From contig NZ_FOKL01000002.1 in the NCBI RefSeq assembly GCF_900112025.1, positions 644,339 through 708,338 on the forward strand: a stretch of 64,000 bases of DNA. Reading direction: 5' to 3'. This document shows, one piece after another, positions 35,274 to 45,767 of the stretch. The stretch is from Janthinobacterium sp. 344 (GTDB lineage Bacteria > Pseudomonadota > Gammaproteobacteria > Burkholderiales > Burkholderiaceae_D). The translations under genes and the position numbers were made by a program. Under the pieces are notes generated by a model. The model did no database searches and was not told the origin of the DNA. It was given only the letters and a program-made list of their open reading frames with translations. Numbering within the stretch: position 1 is the first letter of the stretch; each line of letters opens with the position of its first letter.

Positions 35274-35684
35274 TCAGCGCGCAGGACGCAGCAGCAGCAA
35301 CATCAGCCCCGCCAGCAGTTCCATCACGCACATGAACAACACTATACCCTGAGGCAAGCCGAAGCTGATGGCCGCGAACAAGCGGCCGGCGGGCTGCGCC
35401 AGGACCAACATTGCAGTGATATCGCTGTAGACGGGCGGTTCGCCCTGCCGTGCCGCGAACAGCGCCAGGAGCGCGGTGGCGCCCCAGAGGCCGACATGAC
35501 TGGCGTAGAACTGGCTGTAGCCGTCCACGCCATTGAGGAAGATGCCCATGCCGGCCGCCATCTCATCGGCGAACAGCAGGCAGGCGACCGCGCTCAGCCC
35601 GTAAGCATACGCGATCAGATGCAATACACGGCGCTGCCACGCTTGCTTGCGCGCGGGCGCGACAGCGACCTCTTGTACCGGCAT
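35274..35684 (-). CDS. Small four-helix membrane protein of unknown function
   Basis: 136 residues with about four hydrophobic segments and little else; the loop [22 protein letters not shown] is the most distinctive part and recalls small DUF4345-type membrane proteins. It lies between obgE and proB on the same strand, 13 bases after the obgE stop, so it is probably in the obgE-proB transcript. No function can be assigned. Confidence 0.65.
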   Translation of the reverse strand: MPVQEVAVAPARKQAWQRRVLHLIAYAYGLSAVACLLFADEMAAGMGIFLNGVDGYSQFYASHVGLWGATALLALFAARQGEPPVYSDITAMLVLAQPAGRLFAAISFGLPQGIVLFMCVMELLAGLMLLLLRPAR

Positions 35685-35697
35685 CAGGATAGAACGC

Positions 35698-36825
<1,128 letters not shown>

Positions 36826-36827
36826 CT

Positions 36828-36854
36828 AAAAAGGCTCTACCTTGGGCAGAGCCT
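36828..36854 (-). terminator. Terminator after rpmA
   Basis: AGGCTCT and AGAGCCT form a 7-base stem with a nine-base loop, followed on the minus strand by a T-run. It separates rplU-rpmA from obgE, though some read-through is likely in this conserved arrangement. Confidence 0.8.
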
Positions 36855-36921
36855 TTCGATTGAAGGCTTGCGCCTTACATCATGCGATCATTGCGAAGCG
36901 AACTGGCGCTCCGCGAATGAA

Positions 36922-37194
36922 TTACGCTGGTACTGCTTCGTTTGGTACAACGGTCACGAATTGCTTCGAGCCAGCACCTTTGACAACGAACTTCACTTTG
37001 CCAGCGATCAACGCGAACAGAGTGTGGTCCTTGCCCATGCCTACGCCTTCGCCGGCGCGCACTGGGGTGCCGCGTTGACGAATGATGATGCCGCCAGCAT
37101 TGATAGCTTGGCCGCCGTAGACTTTAACGCCCAGACGTTTTGATTCTGAATCACGGCCGTTTCGCGTTGTGCCGCCGCCTTTTTTATGTGCCAT
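36922..37194 (-). CDS. rpmA: Ribosomal protein L27
   Basis: 90 residues with the signature start [16 protein letters not shown] and the [17 protein letters not shown] segment. The N-terminal tail reaches the peptidyl-transferase centre of the 50S subunit. It lies 40 bases after rplU in the usual L21-L27 pair. Confidence 0.98.
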   Translation of the reverse strand: MAHKKGGGTTRNGRDSESKRLGVKVYGGQAINAGGIIIRQRGTPVRAGEGVGMGKDHTLFALIAGKVKFVVKGAGSKQFVTVVPNEAVPA

Positions 37195-37234
37195 TTAAGA
37201 CTCCTTGATAGCTGATTAATTCAAACAGCGGCGA

Positions 37235-37546
37235 TTAGCCGTTGATCGAAACGATTTGGATTTCGGTAAAATTCTGGCGATGGCCTTGATGCTTTTGGTA
37301 GTGCTTACGACGACGCATCTTGAAAATTTTGACCTTATCATGGCGACCATGCGCCACAACCGTAACCAGTACCGTTGCACCTTCGACCAATGGAGCACCA
37401 AACTTGATGCTGTCGCCCGCGCCTACTGCGAGCACTTGATCGATGGTGATTTCGGAACCAATGTCTGCCGGTATCTGTTCTACTTTAAGTTTTTCGCCAG
37501 CGACAACTTTGTATTGTTTGCCACCGGTTTTTATGACCGCGTACAT
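37235..37546 (-). CDS. rplU: Ribosomal protein L21
   Basis: 103 residues starting [14 protein letters not shown], with the [21 protein letters not shown]-terminal signature that binds 23S rRNA. The ATG at 37546 has a GAGG ribosome site. A strong promoter lies about 85 bases upstream. Confidence 0.98.
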   Translation of the reverse strand: MYAVIKTGGKQYKVVAGEKLKVEQIPADIGSEITIDQVLAVGAGDSIKFGAPLVEGATVLVTVVAHGRHDKVKIFKMRRRKHYQKHQGHRQNFTEIQIVSING

Positions 37547-37627
37547 GATTTGAAACCTCATCAAATGTTGAAAGAATTTGTCCCATTGCCGTGCAAAGCA
37601 AGCCGTACACAACAGGGGGAACCAGCG

Positions 37628-37656
37628 ATTATACACGGACTGAGAAATTGCGTCAA
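37628..37656 (-). promoter_or_regulatory. Sigma-70 promoter of rplU-rpmA
   Basis: On the minus strand TTGACG (37656-37651) and a perfect TATAAT (37633-37628) are separated by exactly 17 bases. This is near consensus, as expected for ribosomal protein genes. The leader would be about 75 bases. In the opposite direction another TATAAT (37813-37818) may serve ispB, but no -35 element accompanies it. Confidence 0.85.
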
Positions 37657-37849
37657 AAACTATTCACAAAGCTTGGCGATCGTGGTATGTCGACAACCTG
37701 GACACGATGTCAGGCTTGCTCGGGGCAGACACGAAAACGCGCGCCCATGACAATAAGAACAATCAATTGCTCTACAGTCATAGCAAACATCACGCGCACG
37801 CAAGCCATGTCGTATAATCGCGGCACCCACAATCTATTGCAGGTTCGCC

Positions 37850-38839
37850 TTGTCTGACGCTAACAAACACGTTAACCAAAACACCATCGTGCAAACGATT
37901 GCCGCCGATATGGACGCAGTCAACACGGTGATCCGCCAAAAACTGCATTCCGATGTGATTCTGATCAACCAGATCGCCGAATACATCATCAGCGCCGGCG
38001 GCAAACGCATCCGCCCTGTGCTGATCTTGCTGGTGGCGAACGCCCACGCCTATCGCGGCACGGCGCACCATGAACTGGCGGCCGTCGTCGAGTTCATCCA
38101 CACGGCCACCTTGCTGCACGACGACGTCGTCGATGAATCGTCGATGCGCCGTGGACGCCAGACTGCCAATGCCCTGTTCGGCAATGCCGCCTCCGTGCTG
38201 GTGGGCGACTTCCTGCACTCGCGCTCGTTCCAGCTGATGGTCTCGCTGAACAATATGCGCGTCATGCAAATCCTGTCCGACGCCACCAACGTGATCGCCG
38301 AAGGCGAAGTGCTGCAGTTGCTGAACATGCACGATCCCGACGTGACGCAAGAGAGCTACCTGAATGTCATCCGCTCGAAGACGGCCAAGCTGTTCGAAGC
38401 GTCGGCGCAACTGGGTGCCCTGATCGCCGGCGCCAGCGAAGCCGATATCGAAGCGGCAGCCGAATACGGCCGCTCGCTGGGCACGGCCTTCCAGCTGATC
38501 GACGACGTGCTCGACTATGCCGGCGACGCCGCCGAAATCGGCAAGAACGTGGGCGACGATTTGCGCGAGGGTAAGCCGACCATGCCGCTGATCTGGCTGA
38601 TGGAAAATGGTACCCCAGAGCAACGCGAACTGGTGCGCAGCTGCATCGAACAGGGCGACGAACAGCATTTCGACGCCATCCTGGCCGCCATTACCAATAG
38701 TGGCGCCCTCGACTACACGCGCCAGCAAGCGGAAATCGCCGGCCAGCGCGCCGCCGACGCCATCGCCGGCTGGCCCGACAGTGTCTACAAGCAATCCATG
38801 CTGCAACTGTGCTCGTTCGCCGTGGACCGCAATCACTGA
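37850..38839 (+). CDS. ispB: Octaprenyl (polyprenyl) diphosphate synthase
   Basis: 329 residues of the trans-prenyltransferase family with the two aspartate motifs LLHDDVVDES and QLIDDVLDYAGD that bind magnesium and diphosphate. It builds the ubiquinone side chain. The proposed start is TTG at 37850; an ATG at 37910 is an alternative that would drop 20 residues. It is divergent from rplU and ends with a strong terminator. Confidence 0.95.
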   Translation: MSDANKHVNQNTIVQTIAADMDAVNTVIRQKLHSDVILINQIAEYIISAGGKRIRPVLILLVANAHAYRGTAHHELAAVVEFIHTATLLHDDVVDESSMRRGRQTANALFGNAASVLVGDFLHSRSFQLMVSLNNMRVMQILSDATNVIAEGEVLQLLNMHDPDVTQESYLNVIRSKTAKLFEASAQLGALIAGASEADIEAAAEYGRSLGTAFQLIDDVLDYAGDAAEIGKNVGDDLREGKPTMPLIWLMENGTPEQRELVRSCIEQGDEQHFDAILAAITNSGALDYTRQQAEIAGQRAADAIAGWPDSVYKQSMLQLCSFAVDRNH

Positions 38840-38863
38840 TCGCGTTGTACTTATATGTAAGAC

Positions 38864-38889
38864 AAAACGGCGCCACTGGCGCCGTTTTT
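38864..38889. terminator. Bidirectional terminator between ispB and arsH
   Basis: AAAACGGCGCC and GGCGCCGTTTT form a perfect 11-base stem with a three-base loop and T-runs on both strands. It sits between the converging ispB and ars transcripts. Confidence 0.92.
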
Positions 38890-39616
38890 ATGACTGCCTT
38901 TCGTGCTCCATGGCCGCATTCGCCAATGCCTGCACGCTGGCCGGCTCCGCTTCCAGCCGTTCGCTGTAGCGGCTGCCCAGATAGTCGCGCCGGTCGCGCA
39001 CCAGCAGGGTGAATTTGTACAATTCCTCCATCACGTCGACCAGGCGCTCATAGTACGGCGACGGCTTCATGCGGCCGTCATCGTCGAATTCCTGGTAGGC
39101 CTTGGCCACCGACGATTGGTTGGGGATAGTCACCATGCGCATCCAGCGCCCCAGCACGCGCAAGCCATTGACGGCATTGAACGATTGCGAACCGCCCGAC
39201 ACTTGCATCACGGCCAAGGTGCGTCCCTGCGTGGGCCGCACGCTGCCCGTTTCCAGCGGCAACCAGTCGATCTGCGATTTGAAAACGCCCGTCATGGCCC
39301 CATGCCGCTCGGGGCTGCACCAGACCTGCCCTTCCGACCATAGCGATAATTCACGCAACTCTTGCACTTTCGCATGCTCGGGCGACACGCTGTCGACCAT
39401 CGGCAGGCCGTGCGGATCAAACACGCGCGTGTCGGCGCCAAAATGGCGCAGGATGCGCTCCGCCTCCAGCGTCAGCAACTTGCTGTACGAGCGTTCGCGC
39501 AAGGAACCGTACAGCAGCAGGATGCGCGGCGCATGCGTGGACACGTTGACCGGCGCCAGCTTGTCCAGGTCGGGCACATCCAGGTGCGCGGCGCTGATAT
39601 TCGGTAAGTCGTTCAT
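38888..39616 (-). CDS. arsH: Arsenical resistance NADPH-FMN oxidoreductase ArsH
   Basis: 242 residues with the flavodoxin-like FMN loop GSLRERSYS (37-45), the [20 protein letters not shown] segment and [16 protein letters not shown], all diagnostic of ArsH. ArsH oxidises trivalent organoarsenicals to less toxic forms. Its start follows the arsC stop with no gap (TGAATG), so it is the last gene of arsR-arsC-arsH. Confidence 0.95.
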   Translation of the reverse strand: MNDLPNISAAHLDVPDLDKLAPVNVSTHAPRILLLYGSLRERSYSKLLTLEAERILRHFGADTRVFDPHGLPMVDSVSPEHAKVQELRELSLWSEGQVWCSPERHGAMTGVFKSQIDWLPLETGSVRPTQGRTLAVMQVSGGSQSFNAVNGLRVLGRWMRMVTIPNQSSVAKAYQEFDDDGRMKPSPYYERLVDVMEELYKFTLLVRDRRDYLGSRYSERLEAEPASVQALANAAMEHERQS

Positions 39617-40039
39617 TCAGGCCACCGGCTTGCCGTCGGCGCCCACCACGGCCTGGCCATCTTCCTTGGCAAACGCGCCCTGCTGCGGCAGCGGCAGGAT
39701 CTCCAGCACCTTTTCCGACGGCCGGCACAGGCGCACGCCCAGTTCCGTGACGACGATGGGGCGGTTGATCAGGATCGGATGGGCTTGCATGGCATCGAGC
39801 AGGGCCGCATCGCCCAGTTCAGGATTGGCCAGGCCCAGCTCGTCATACAGGGCGCCCTTGTCGCGCATGGCGCCACGCACGGACAGCCCCGCGCGCTGGA
39901 TCAGGTCGACCAGTTCCGCACGCGATGGCGGGTGCTTGACGTAATCGATGATGACGGGCTCGACGCCCGTGTTGCGGATCAGGGCCAGGGTATTGCGCGA
40001 GGTGCCGCAGGCCGTGTTGTGATAAATGGTGATCGTCAT
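39617..40039 (-). CDS. arsC: Glutaredoxin-type arsenate reductase
   Basis: 140 residues with the catalytic NTACGTSRNT loop (Cys11) and the later LINRPIVV segment whose arginine binds arsenate. It reduces arsenate to arsenite with glutathione and glutaredoxin. The start overlaps the arsR stop (ATGA). Confidence 0.95.
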   Translation of the reverse strand: MTITIYHNTACGTSRNTLALIRNTGVEPVIIDYVKHPPSRAELVDLIQRAGLSVRGAMRDKGALYDELGLANPELGDAALLDAMQAHPILINRPIVVTELGVRLCRPSEKVLEILPLPQQGAFAKEDGQAVVGADGKPVA

Positions 40040-40407
40040 GATGTGAGGTCCTTTTGTACATGGGATTCAGTGACGCAGCAAGGCGCGCCGGCGCAGCAGT
40101 TTTCGGTCAAAAAGGCCAGCAAGCCATTCATGCCCGCATAATTGGCCGCGTAGATGATGGAGCGCCCTGCCTTGCTGGCCGTCACCAGCCTGGCATGCGC
40201 CAGCTCCTTCAAGTGAAACGACAGGGACGAGGGCGCGATGCCCAGCGCCTCGGCGATTTTTGTGGCGGCCATGCCTTGCGGCCCCGCCTGCACCAGCAGG
40301 CGGAACACGGCCAGCCGCGATTCCTGCGCCAGCGCGGCCAGCGCCGCAATGGCAGCCGTGCTCGTCAAGGGTGCCGCCTGCGTGGCGATTGAGTTTGCAT
40401 TTTCCAT
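40036..40407 (-). CDS. arsR: ArsR-family arsenic-responsive repressor
   Basis: 123 residues with a winged helix-turn-helix (TKIAEALGIAPSSLSFHLKELAHARLV). The metalloid-sensing cysteines appear to be in the C-terminal part (ENCCAGAPCC), as in the non-canonical C-terminal ArsR group, rather than the ELCVC site in helix 3. It should repress the operon until arsenite binds. The ATG lies only about six bases past a predicted -10 box, so the mRNA may be leaderless. Confidence 0.9.
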   Translation of the reverse strand: MENANSIATQAAPLTSTAAIAALAALAQESRLAVFRLLVQAGPQGMAATKIAEALGIAPSSLSFHLKELAHARLVTASKAGRSIIYAANYAGMNGLLAFLTENCCAGAPCCVTESHVQKDLTS

Positions 40408-40443
40408 ATTTCAATAATAGTCGAATTATGGAATCGATGTCAA
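40402..40443 (-). promoter_or_regulatory. ars promoter with overlapping dyad operator
   Basis: On the minus strand a perfect TTGACA (40443-40438) and TATTAT (40419-40414) are 18 bases apart. A dyad TTCCATA...TATGGAA (40402-40408 and 40427-40433), with an inner TTC...GAA pair, covers the -10 box and the arsR start codon, which is where an ArsR repressor should bind. Confidence 0.7.
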
Positions 40444-40550
40444 TCATCGCGCCTATATGGCACCTATACCGCCCATGTACGTAACCTAGCGCACCGACCG
40501 GCATGGACAATCGGCCTACCTTGATGAAAAATCACTGCGATTGGCTTCCC

Positions 40551-42656
40551 ATGACACGCTCAACCCCGCTCAAAATTCTCGGCTGGAGCCTGGCCGCCCT
40601 GGCCGCCCTGCTGGTCCTCCTGATCATCCTCGTGCTGACGTTCGACTGGAACCGCGCCCGCCCCTACATCAACGACAAGGTGTCGGAGAGCACGGGCCGT
40701 ACCTTCGTCATCGCCGGCGACCTGCGGGTGAAATGGAAGCAAGGACTCAAAACGGAGCCGGGCTGGCGCCGCTACGTGCCACGGCCCTTCATCAGCGCAC
40801 AGGATGTGCGCATGAGCAATCCGGACTGGGCCACGGCCGGCCCGCAACTGGCCAGCGCCAGGCGCATCGACGTGGCCATCCACCCCTTGCCCCTGCTGCA
40901 GCACAAGGTGGTGCTGACGGACCTGGCGCTGGACGCGCCGCAGATCGCCCTGCAGCGGCGCGCCGATGGCAGCAATAGCTGGACCTTCAAGGACAATGGC
41001 CCGTCGCCATGGGAGGTGGAAATCCAGCGCATGGCGTTTGCCGACGGCACCATCCGCTACCTCGACGAAGGCATCGCGCTGGACGTGCGCGCCAAGGTCA
41101 GCTCGACGGCGCCGGATGCCACGCCGGGCGACGCGCCAGGCAATGGGCCCGGCGGCGCGCCCGTGCAAAAATACGGCATCGCATTCACCCTGGGCGGCAG
41201 CTACCGCAAGGCGCCCGTGACGGGCGGCGGCAAGGCGGGCGCCGTGCTGTCCCTGACCGACGACAAGACCGTGTATCCCGTGCAGGCGCATGCCGTGCTG
41301 GGCAAGAACAAGGCGAGCATCGACGGCACGTTGACGGACCCGCGCTCGCTGTCGGGCATCGACTTGCAGCTGAGCCTGGCCGGCGCCAGCATGGCCGACC
41401 TGTATCCGCTGACGGGCGTGCTGCTGCCGGAAACGCCGGACTACGCCACCAAGGGCCGCTTGCTGGGCAAGAAGGACGGCGACATCTGGAACTGGACCTA
41501 CCAGAACTTCAAGGGCACGGTGGGCCAGAGCGACCTGGCCGGCACCTTGCAATACCTGCCGCGCCAGCCGCGTCCCCTGCTGCGCGGCGAAGTGACGTCG
41601 CAGCAATTGCGCCTGGAAGACCTCGGCCCCACCATCGGCGCCGACAGCAACGCGCAGAAACAGGCGCGCGGCAAGGCGCCCGTGCAGCCGGACGGCAAGG
41701 CCTTGCCTGTGGAACAGTTCAATACGGCCAAGTGGGATGCGCTCGACGCCGACGTGAAATTCACGGGCAAGAAACTCGTGCGCACGCACGACATCCCGTT
41801 CAACGATATCGTCGCCAACATCCGCTTGAAGGACAAGGTGCTGAGCTTGACGCCGCTCAACTTCGGCATGGCTGGCGGCGACATCACCTCGAACATCACG
41901 CTCGATGGCCGCCAGAAAACCATTGCCGCGCAAGCCAAGGTGGCGGCGCGCCACCTCAAGATACGCGAACTGTTTCCCAAGCTGCAATCGATGCAGGCCA
42001 GCTTCGGCGAAGTGTACGGCGACGCGGCGCTGACGGGCCACGGCAATTCCGTCTCGGCCATGCTGGCCAGCGCGAACGGCGAACTGGCGGCCACCGTCAG
42101 CGAAGGCTCCGTCAGCCAGTTCGTGCTGGAACTGGCTGGCCTGAATCTGGCCAACGCCGTCTTCGTGAAAATCTTTGGCGACAAGCAGGTGCAGCTGAAC
42201 TGCCTGGCCAGCGATTTCGCCGTGACGAATGGCCGCGCCGACGTGCGCCGCTTCGTGCTCGACACGGACAGCGCCGTGGTGAATGTCACGGGCAACGTCA
42301 ACCTGGCGAATGAAACGCTGGACCTCGACGTGCGCCCGCGTACCAAGGGCGCGCGCATCATCACCCTGCGCACGCCGCTGTACGCGAAAGGCACGTTCAA
42401 GAATCCGGACGTGGGACCGCAAAAAGGCCCGCTGGCGCTGAAAGCGGGCGCCGCCGTGGCCCTGGCCACCATCGTCACCCCGCTGGCCGCCCTGCTGCCG
42501 CTGGTCAACGTCGACAAGGCACCCGACACGGATTGCGCCGCCGTCATGGCGCAAGCCAAGGCCACGCGCAACAACCCCACGTCGCCGGCCACGCATGCAC
42601 CAGCGAAAAAAGTCAACGAAGCGGACATCAAGAAGGCGCAGCAAGAGAAAAAATAA
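40551..42656 (+). CDS. AsmA family protein
   Basis: About 701 residues with one N-terminal membrane segment (about 8-30) and a long beta-rich periplasmic body. The opening FDWNRARPYINDKVSESTGRTF and the C-terminal NGRADVRRFVLDTDSAVVNVTGNVNLANETLDLDVRPRTKG segments are typical of AsmA/YhjG proteins, which are implicated in lipid transport between membranes. The start is uncertain: ATGs at 40503 and 40524 are in frame, and none has a clear ribosome site. Divergent from the ars operon. Confidence 0.88.
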   Translation: MTRSTPLKILGWSLAALAALLVLLIILVLTFDWNRARPYINDKVSESTGRTFVIAGDLRVKWKQGLKTEPGWRRYVPRPFISAQDVRMSNPDWATAGPQLASARRIDVAIHPLPLLQHKVVLTDLALDAPQIALQRRADGSNSWTFKDNGPSPWEVEIQRMAFADGTIRYLDEGIALDVRAKVSSTAPDATPGDAPGNGPGGAPVQKYGIAFTLGGSYRKAPVTGGGKAGAVLSLTDDKTVYPVQAHAVLGKNKASIDGTLTDPRSLSGIDLQLSLAGASMADLYPLTGVLLPETPDYATKGRLLGKKDGDIWNWTYQNFKGTVGQSDLAGTLQYLPRQPRPLLRGEVTSQQLRLEDLGPTIGADSNAQKQARGKAPVQPDGKALPVEQFNTAKWDALDADVKFTGKKLVRTHDIPFNDIVANIRLKDKVLSLTPLNFGMAGGDITSNITLDGRQKTIAAQAKVAARHLKIRELFPKLQSMQASFGEVYGDAALTGHGNSVSAMLASANGELAATVSEGSVSQFVLELAGLNLANAVFVKIFGDKQVQLNCLASDFAVTNGRADVRRFVLDTDSAVVNVTGNVNLANETLDLDVRPRTKGARIITLRTPLYAKGTFKNPDVGPQKGPLALKAGAAVALATIVTPLAALLPLVNVDKAPDTDCAAVMAQAKATRNNPTSPATHAPAKKVNEADIKKAQQEKK

Positions 42657-42718
42657 GCCGCCTTGACGCAGCCGCTTGAAAGCCGCCCCGCCATCTGCTG
42701 TAATGCAAGTGCAGTAGG

Positions 42719-42795
42719 CGGGGTGTGGCTCAGCCTGGTAGAGCGCTGCGTTCGGGACGCAGAGGCCGGAGGTTCGAATCCTCTCACCCCGACCA
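42719..42795 (+). tRNA. tRNA-Pro (anticodon CGG)
   Basis: A 77-base cloverleaf: acceptor stem CGGGGTG/CACCCCG, D-loop with AGCCTGGTAG, anticodon stem CTGCG/CGCAG around the loop TTCGGGA (anticodon CGG), T-arm with GGTTCGAATCC, and an encoded ACCA end. It marks the left edge of a region that looks like an accessory island. Confidence 0.96.
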
Positions 42796-42856
42796 GATTT
42801 CTTTTTTTTGCAAATCAAGAAGTGAGAAAAGCTACAGCTACTGGGCTTGGTCATTT

Positions 42857-43105
42857 TTAGCACGTTAGTGGCAAATTAACGTAGCTATTCGGTGTTTCCA
42901 CTTCTAGTATCGGTTCGCAGTAGCCGCCGACAAACGGCAGCGGCTCACCTGCGTGGCAGGTATCGGCGGCGCCATCAGCCGCTGCGCCAGTAATGAAAAC
43001 GCCTCGGTCACTCAATGAAATGCGCACCATGACCGGATGGACTGGCCCGAGGCGGCATATTCGCATAGTCGCGTCGACCACAAGACTCGTTTCGTCTTCT
43101 TGCAT
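42857..43105 (-). CDS. Small hypothetical protein
   Basis: 82 residues I do not recognise, mostly beta-type with several cysteines (CRLGPVHP, DTCHAGE, GGYCEP). A CGGAG ribosome site lies about nine bases before the ATG. It is convergent with the tRNA and isolated, so it may be a real accessory gene. Confidence 0.45.
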   Translation of the reverse strand: MQEDETSLVVDATMRICRLGPVHPVMVRISLSDRGVFITGAAADGAADTCHAGEPLPFVGGYCEPILEVETPNSYVNLPLTC

Positions 43106-43722
43106 GGTTCTGACTCCGTGACTTAATCAAGCCCAATTCTGGATGCCCACTAATCAGCAATGAGAAATGGGAGTAAGTAGCGCGCTTACGTGCAATGTCC
43201 TGAATTGGCCTGATGAAGTTGTTTTGCAGTAGTTTGACACAGAGCTCCGACCATCCACTCGGGCGAGCCCAAAAGGGTAGTCAGCAGCGCGACACAACGC
43301 AGAAACAATCTCAACTGAACTTCTCTGGCTTGCGGGTGGCCGGAATCGCCCCCAGCACCAATCGGCCGGCTTCGGCTGATAGCATAGAAGCAAATATGCC
43401 AAGTCAACAGCACTGCATCAGCCTGCTCTAACCAGAATACGGTTGTGAGGACAGGTGTTCCATGGCTCACCGTGCGTGGCCTGCGGTTCGCCAGCATGAT
43501 GGAAGTAAGCAGATCCCATAAATACCACGGGGAAAACTCATGATGATATTGTCCAAAAACAAGATGGGTTCGAAACTAACAAAGCAAAATGGCATCTCGG
43601 AATAGACAATCCGTACGCCTGCAGCTTGGCTTGGTTAGCGCCCTCATTCGGATAGAGTGGACGGGCTGGCCGTGCAACCGTGCGCCATTTGACCAATTAA
43701 CAGCCCTCGTCTCGTTTGGGCA
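43106..43722. other. Gene-poor stretch inside the island
   Basis: About 600 bases with only short, overlapping and unconvincing frames on both strands (such as an 82-codon minus-strand frame from 43402 to 43154). None has a good ribosome site plus a recognisable protein. It may hold decayed genes and the promoter for the glycosyltransferase operon. Confidence 0.5.
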
Positions 43723-43734
43723 ATGGAAAGCAAT

Positions 43735-44757
43735 ATGTCGCATGAACACATCGCCGCGCGTACCGCTCTGGTATTGGAGACGAATAACCTGCGCGGCGGC
43801 GCCGGTCTGGAGGCGGCCGGCGCCAGTCTGCTGCATGTGATCGGCCTGCTGGCGCAACAGAGCGTAGCACTGAGCGCACTCGCGCAAGTGGTCGTCACGC
43901 ACGACGGCTTGTGCGAGCACATTCGCACAAGCGCGGAGCGCCTGGCAGGCTGCGGCATCGATTTCGTGCGGATCAATGCCAGCACCGGTTACTACCAGGC
44001 CAAGAACGACGGTTTCGACGCCGTCCATGCAGACCGCTGCGACTACGTCTGCTTCGCGGACGCCGACTGCAAGCCCGAACAAGACTGGCTTGAACAGCTG
44101 ATCGCGCCGCTGACGGAGGCAGCGCCACCGGCAGTGGTGGCCGGCCGCACCAGCTACGCTGCCACTGTGGCAGGCACCGCCCTAACCACGATTGACTTCA
44201 TGTACTTCCCCAGCCGGCTGCAAGCTCGCGCGACGCGCAACTTCTACGCCAACAACGTGGTGTTCTTGCGCGAGGTGTTCGCGAAGTACCGCTATCAGCC
44301 ACTCGACGGCGTGTACCGCGCGCACTGTCAGGTGCTGGGCCTGCGCCTCCAAGCCGCAGGTGTGGCTCTGCACTACGCGGCGCAGGCGCACACCGAGCAC
44401 AAGCTGCCAGATACCCGCTTCGAGCTCCTCACATTACGCTGGCTACGCGGACAGGACACGGTCGGCCTGACGCCCCACCTGGTGCGCACCTATCTGCCAA
44501 GATCCATGCAATGGCTGGGTCATAGCGGCCCTGTCGGACCGCTCTGCGTGCTCACGGCGCGGCTGTGGTACAGCCTGCGCGCACTCAACCATCAGGATGC
44601 CGCGCCGGTGCGCGGCCTGCGCTGGGTGTCGGCCGTCGCCCTGATCGGGATTTTTTCCGGGCTGGACATGCTCGGCGCACTGTGCCGGGGGCTGGGTATC
44701 CGCAGCGCTGCCGCCGAGGGCGCCGACGCACAATCGCTGTCCTACCATGAACGCTAA
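43735..44757 (+). CDS. GT2-family glycosyltransferase
   Basis: About 340 residues. The N-terminal half is a GT-A fold with the nucleotide-sugar motif CFADADCKPEQDWLEQL (the DxD equivalent) and a ...NNVVFLREVF acceptor-side segment; a hydrophobic C-terminal segment (about 300-320) may anchor it to the membrane. The opening is less regular than in most GT2 enzymes. I chose the ATG at 43735 because GGAAAG lies just upstream; 43723 is also possible. First gene of a five-gene plus-strand operon. Confidence 0.75.
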   Translation: MSHEHIAARTALVLETNNLRGGAGLEAAGASLLHVIGLLAQQSVALSALAQVVVTHDGLCEHIRTSAERLAGCGIDFVRINASTGYYQAKNDGFDAVHADRCDYVCFADADCKPEQDWLEQLIAPLTEAAPPAVVAGRTSYAATVAGTALTTIDFMYFPSRLQARATRNFYANNVVFLREVFAKYRYQPLDGVYRAHCQVLGLRLQAAGVALHYAAQAHTEHKLPDTRFELLTLRWLRGQDTVGLTPHLVRTYLPRSMQWLGHSGPVGPLCVLTARLWYSLRALNHQDAAPVRGLRWVSAVALIGIFSGLDMLGALCRGLGIRSAAAEGADAQSLSYHER

Positions 44758-44774
44758 CCACGGGAAACCCTACC

Positions 44775-45767
44775 ATGAACTTGCACCGTTCCTACACCAC
44801 TTTGCAATGGGCAGCCCTGAGCGCGCTGGCACTGTCCGGTAGCGCCCGCGCCACTGACCTGGAGGGGCGTGGCGTTCACTATTTTGCATCAACCAGCGGC
44901 TGCCCGTTTCCCGAGGTGAACATGCGCGCCGAGATGTGCAACCGCATCGGCCTCGACGACCAGGACACGACGGCAGCAATCGACACCAATTCACACCAGA
45001 TCCACTTCAACAACGCCCGCAGCTATGACAAAAAGACCATCGTCGGCGACGTTCTGTTGCAAGGATCGGCACTGGACGGAACGGGCCGCCGCGTACCGGT
45101 CAGCGTCCACCTGATACTGAGCAAATCCGGAGACGGCTGGTCAGTCAGCGGCCATGCGCATGCACCGGTCAAGGGGGCGTTCAGCGCGGTACGCATCGAC
45201 CCATATCTGGTGGACGTGCCGGCAGCAAGTGGCCGACGTGTGCTGATGTCGTTCGAGCAAGCCACAAAACTGGTGTCCGATCCTGCCCTGGCAGCGCGCC
45301 TGTCCAGCCACCTGGTGCAGGTACGTGACAACCGCGGCGCGAACACGGGCGATCCCGACATTACCATCTCGCTCGGTGCAGGTAAGGTAGCCAAGCCGGT
45401 GATGCGCGCACGGCTGCACAGTGATCCGCCTAGCGCCGGCAACGCCGGCAGCCTGCTAGCGCACGGCACTTGGTCATTCGAACTGGAAGCGCTGACCGGC
45501 AAAATCCCCGACCACGTGGTCCAGCGCGAACTGTTCCTGTACGGCCTGAGCGACCAGCCGCTGCTCAAGCCGCTGATGAAGCGTGGCTTCGCCGCGCACG
45601 ACAAGCTGACCATCGGCGCCGTGCACGGCCAGGGCTACCTGCGTTACGGCGACCAGCGTCAGGCCTTTGCCGGGGCTGGCGATGCGGCAGCGGCTTTCCT
45701 GCAGCAAAGCTTTATCGGGCTCGTGCTGGGCAATCAGCTGGCGGCGGGCGATGCGCTTGCACGCTGA
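44775..45767 (+). CDS. Secreted protein of unknown function
   Basis: 330 residues with a signal peptide (cleavage near GSARA). The mature part has no family I recognise: a beta-rich region with GCPFPEVNMRAEMCNRIG (two likely disulfide cysteines) and repeated strands through residue 250. It lies 17 bases after the glycosyltransferase, and its end overlaps the next gene, so it is part of the same operon. Confidence 0.6.
   Translation: MNLHRSYTTLQWAALSALALSGSARATDLEGRGVHYFASTSGCPFPEVNMRAEMCNRIGLDDQDTTAAIDTNSHQIHFNNARSYDKKTIVGDVLLQGSALDGTGRRVPVSVHLILSKSGDGWSVSGHAHAPVKGAFSAVRIDPYLVDVPAASGRRVLMSFEQATKLVSDPALAARLSSHLVQVRDNRGANTGDPDITISLGAGKVAKPVMRARLHSDPPSAGNAGSLLAHGTWSFELEALTGKIPDHVVQRELFLYGLSDQPLLKPLMKRGFAAHDKLTIGAVHGQGYLRYGDQRQAFAGAGDAAAAFLQQSFIGLVLGNQLAAGDALAR

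Noticed and set aside
37790..37818. ispB promoter based on TATAAT at 37813-37818
   Set aside because: No acceptable -35 element at 16-18 bases; the -10 match alone is not enough.
40560..42863. 767-codon minus-strand frame opposite the AsmA gene
   Set aside because: Runs through the tRNA gene and the AsmA coding region; shadow of high-GC codon use.
43154..43497. Minus-strand frames of 82 and 103 codons in the gene-poor stretch
   Set aside because: They overlap in different frames, have no clear ribosome site and no recognisable protein pattern.
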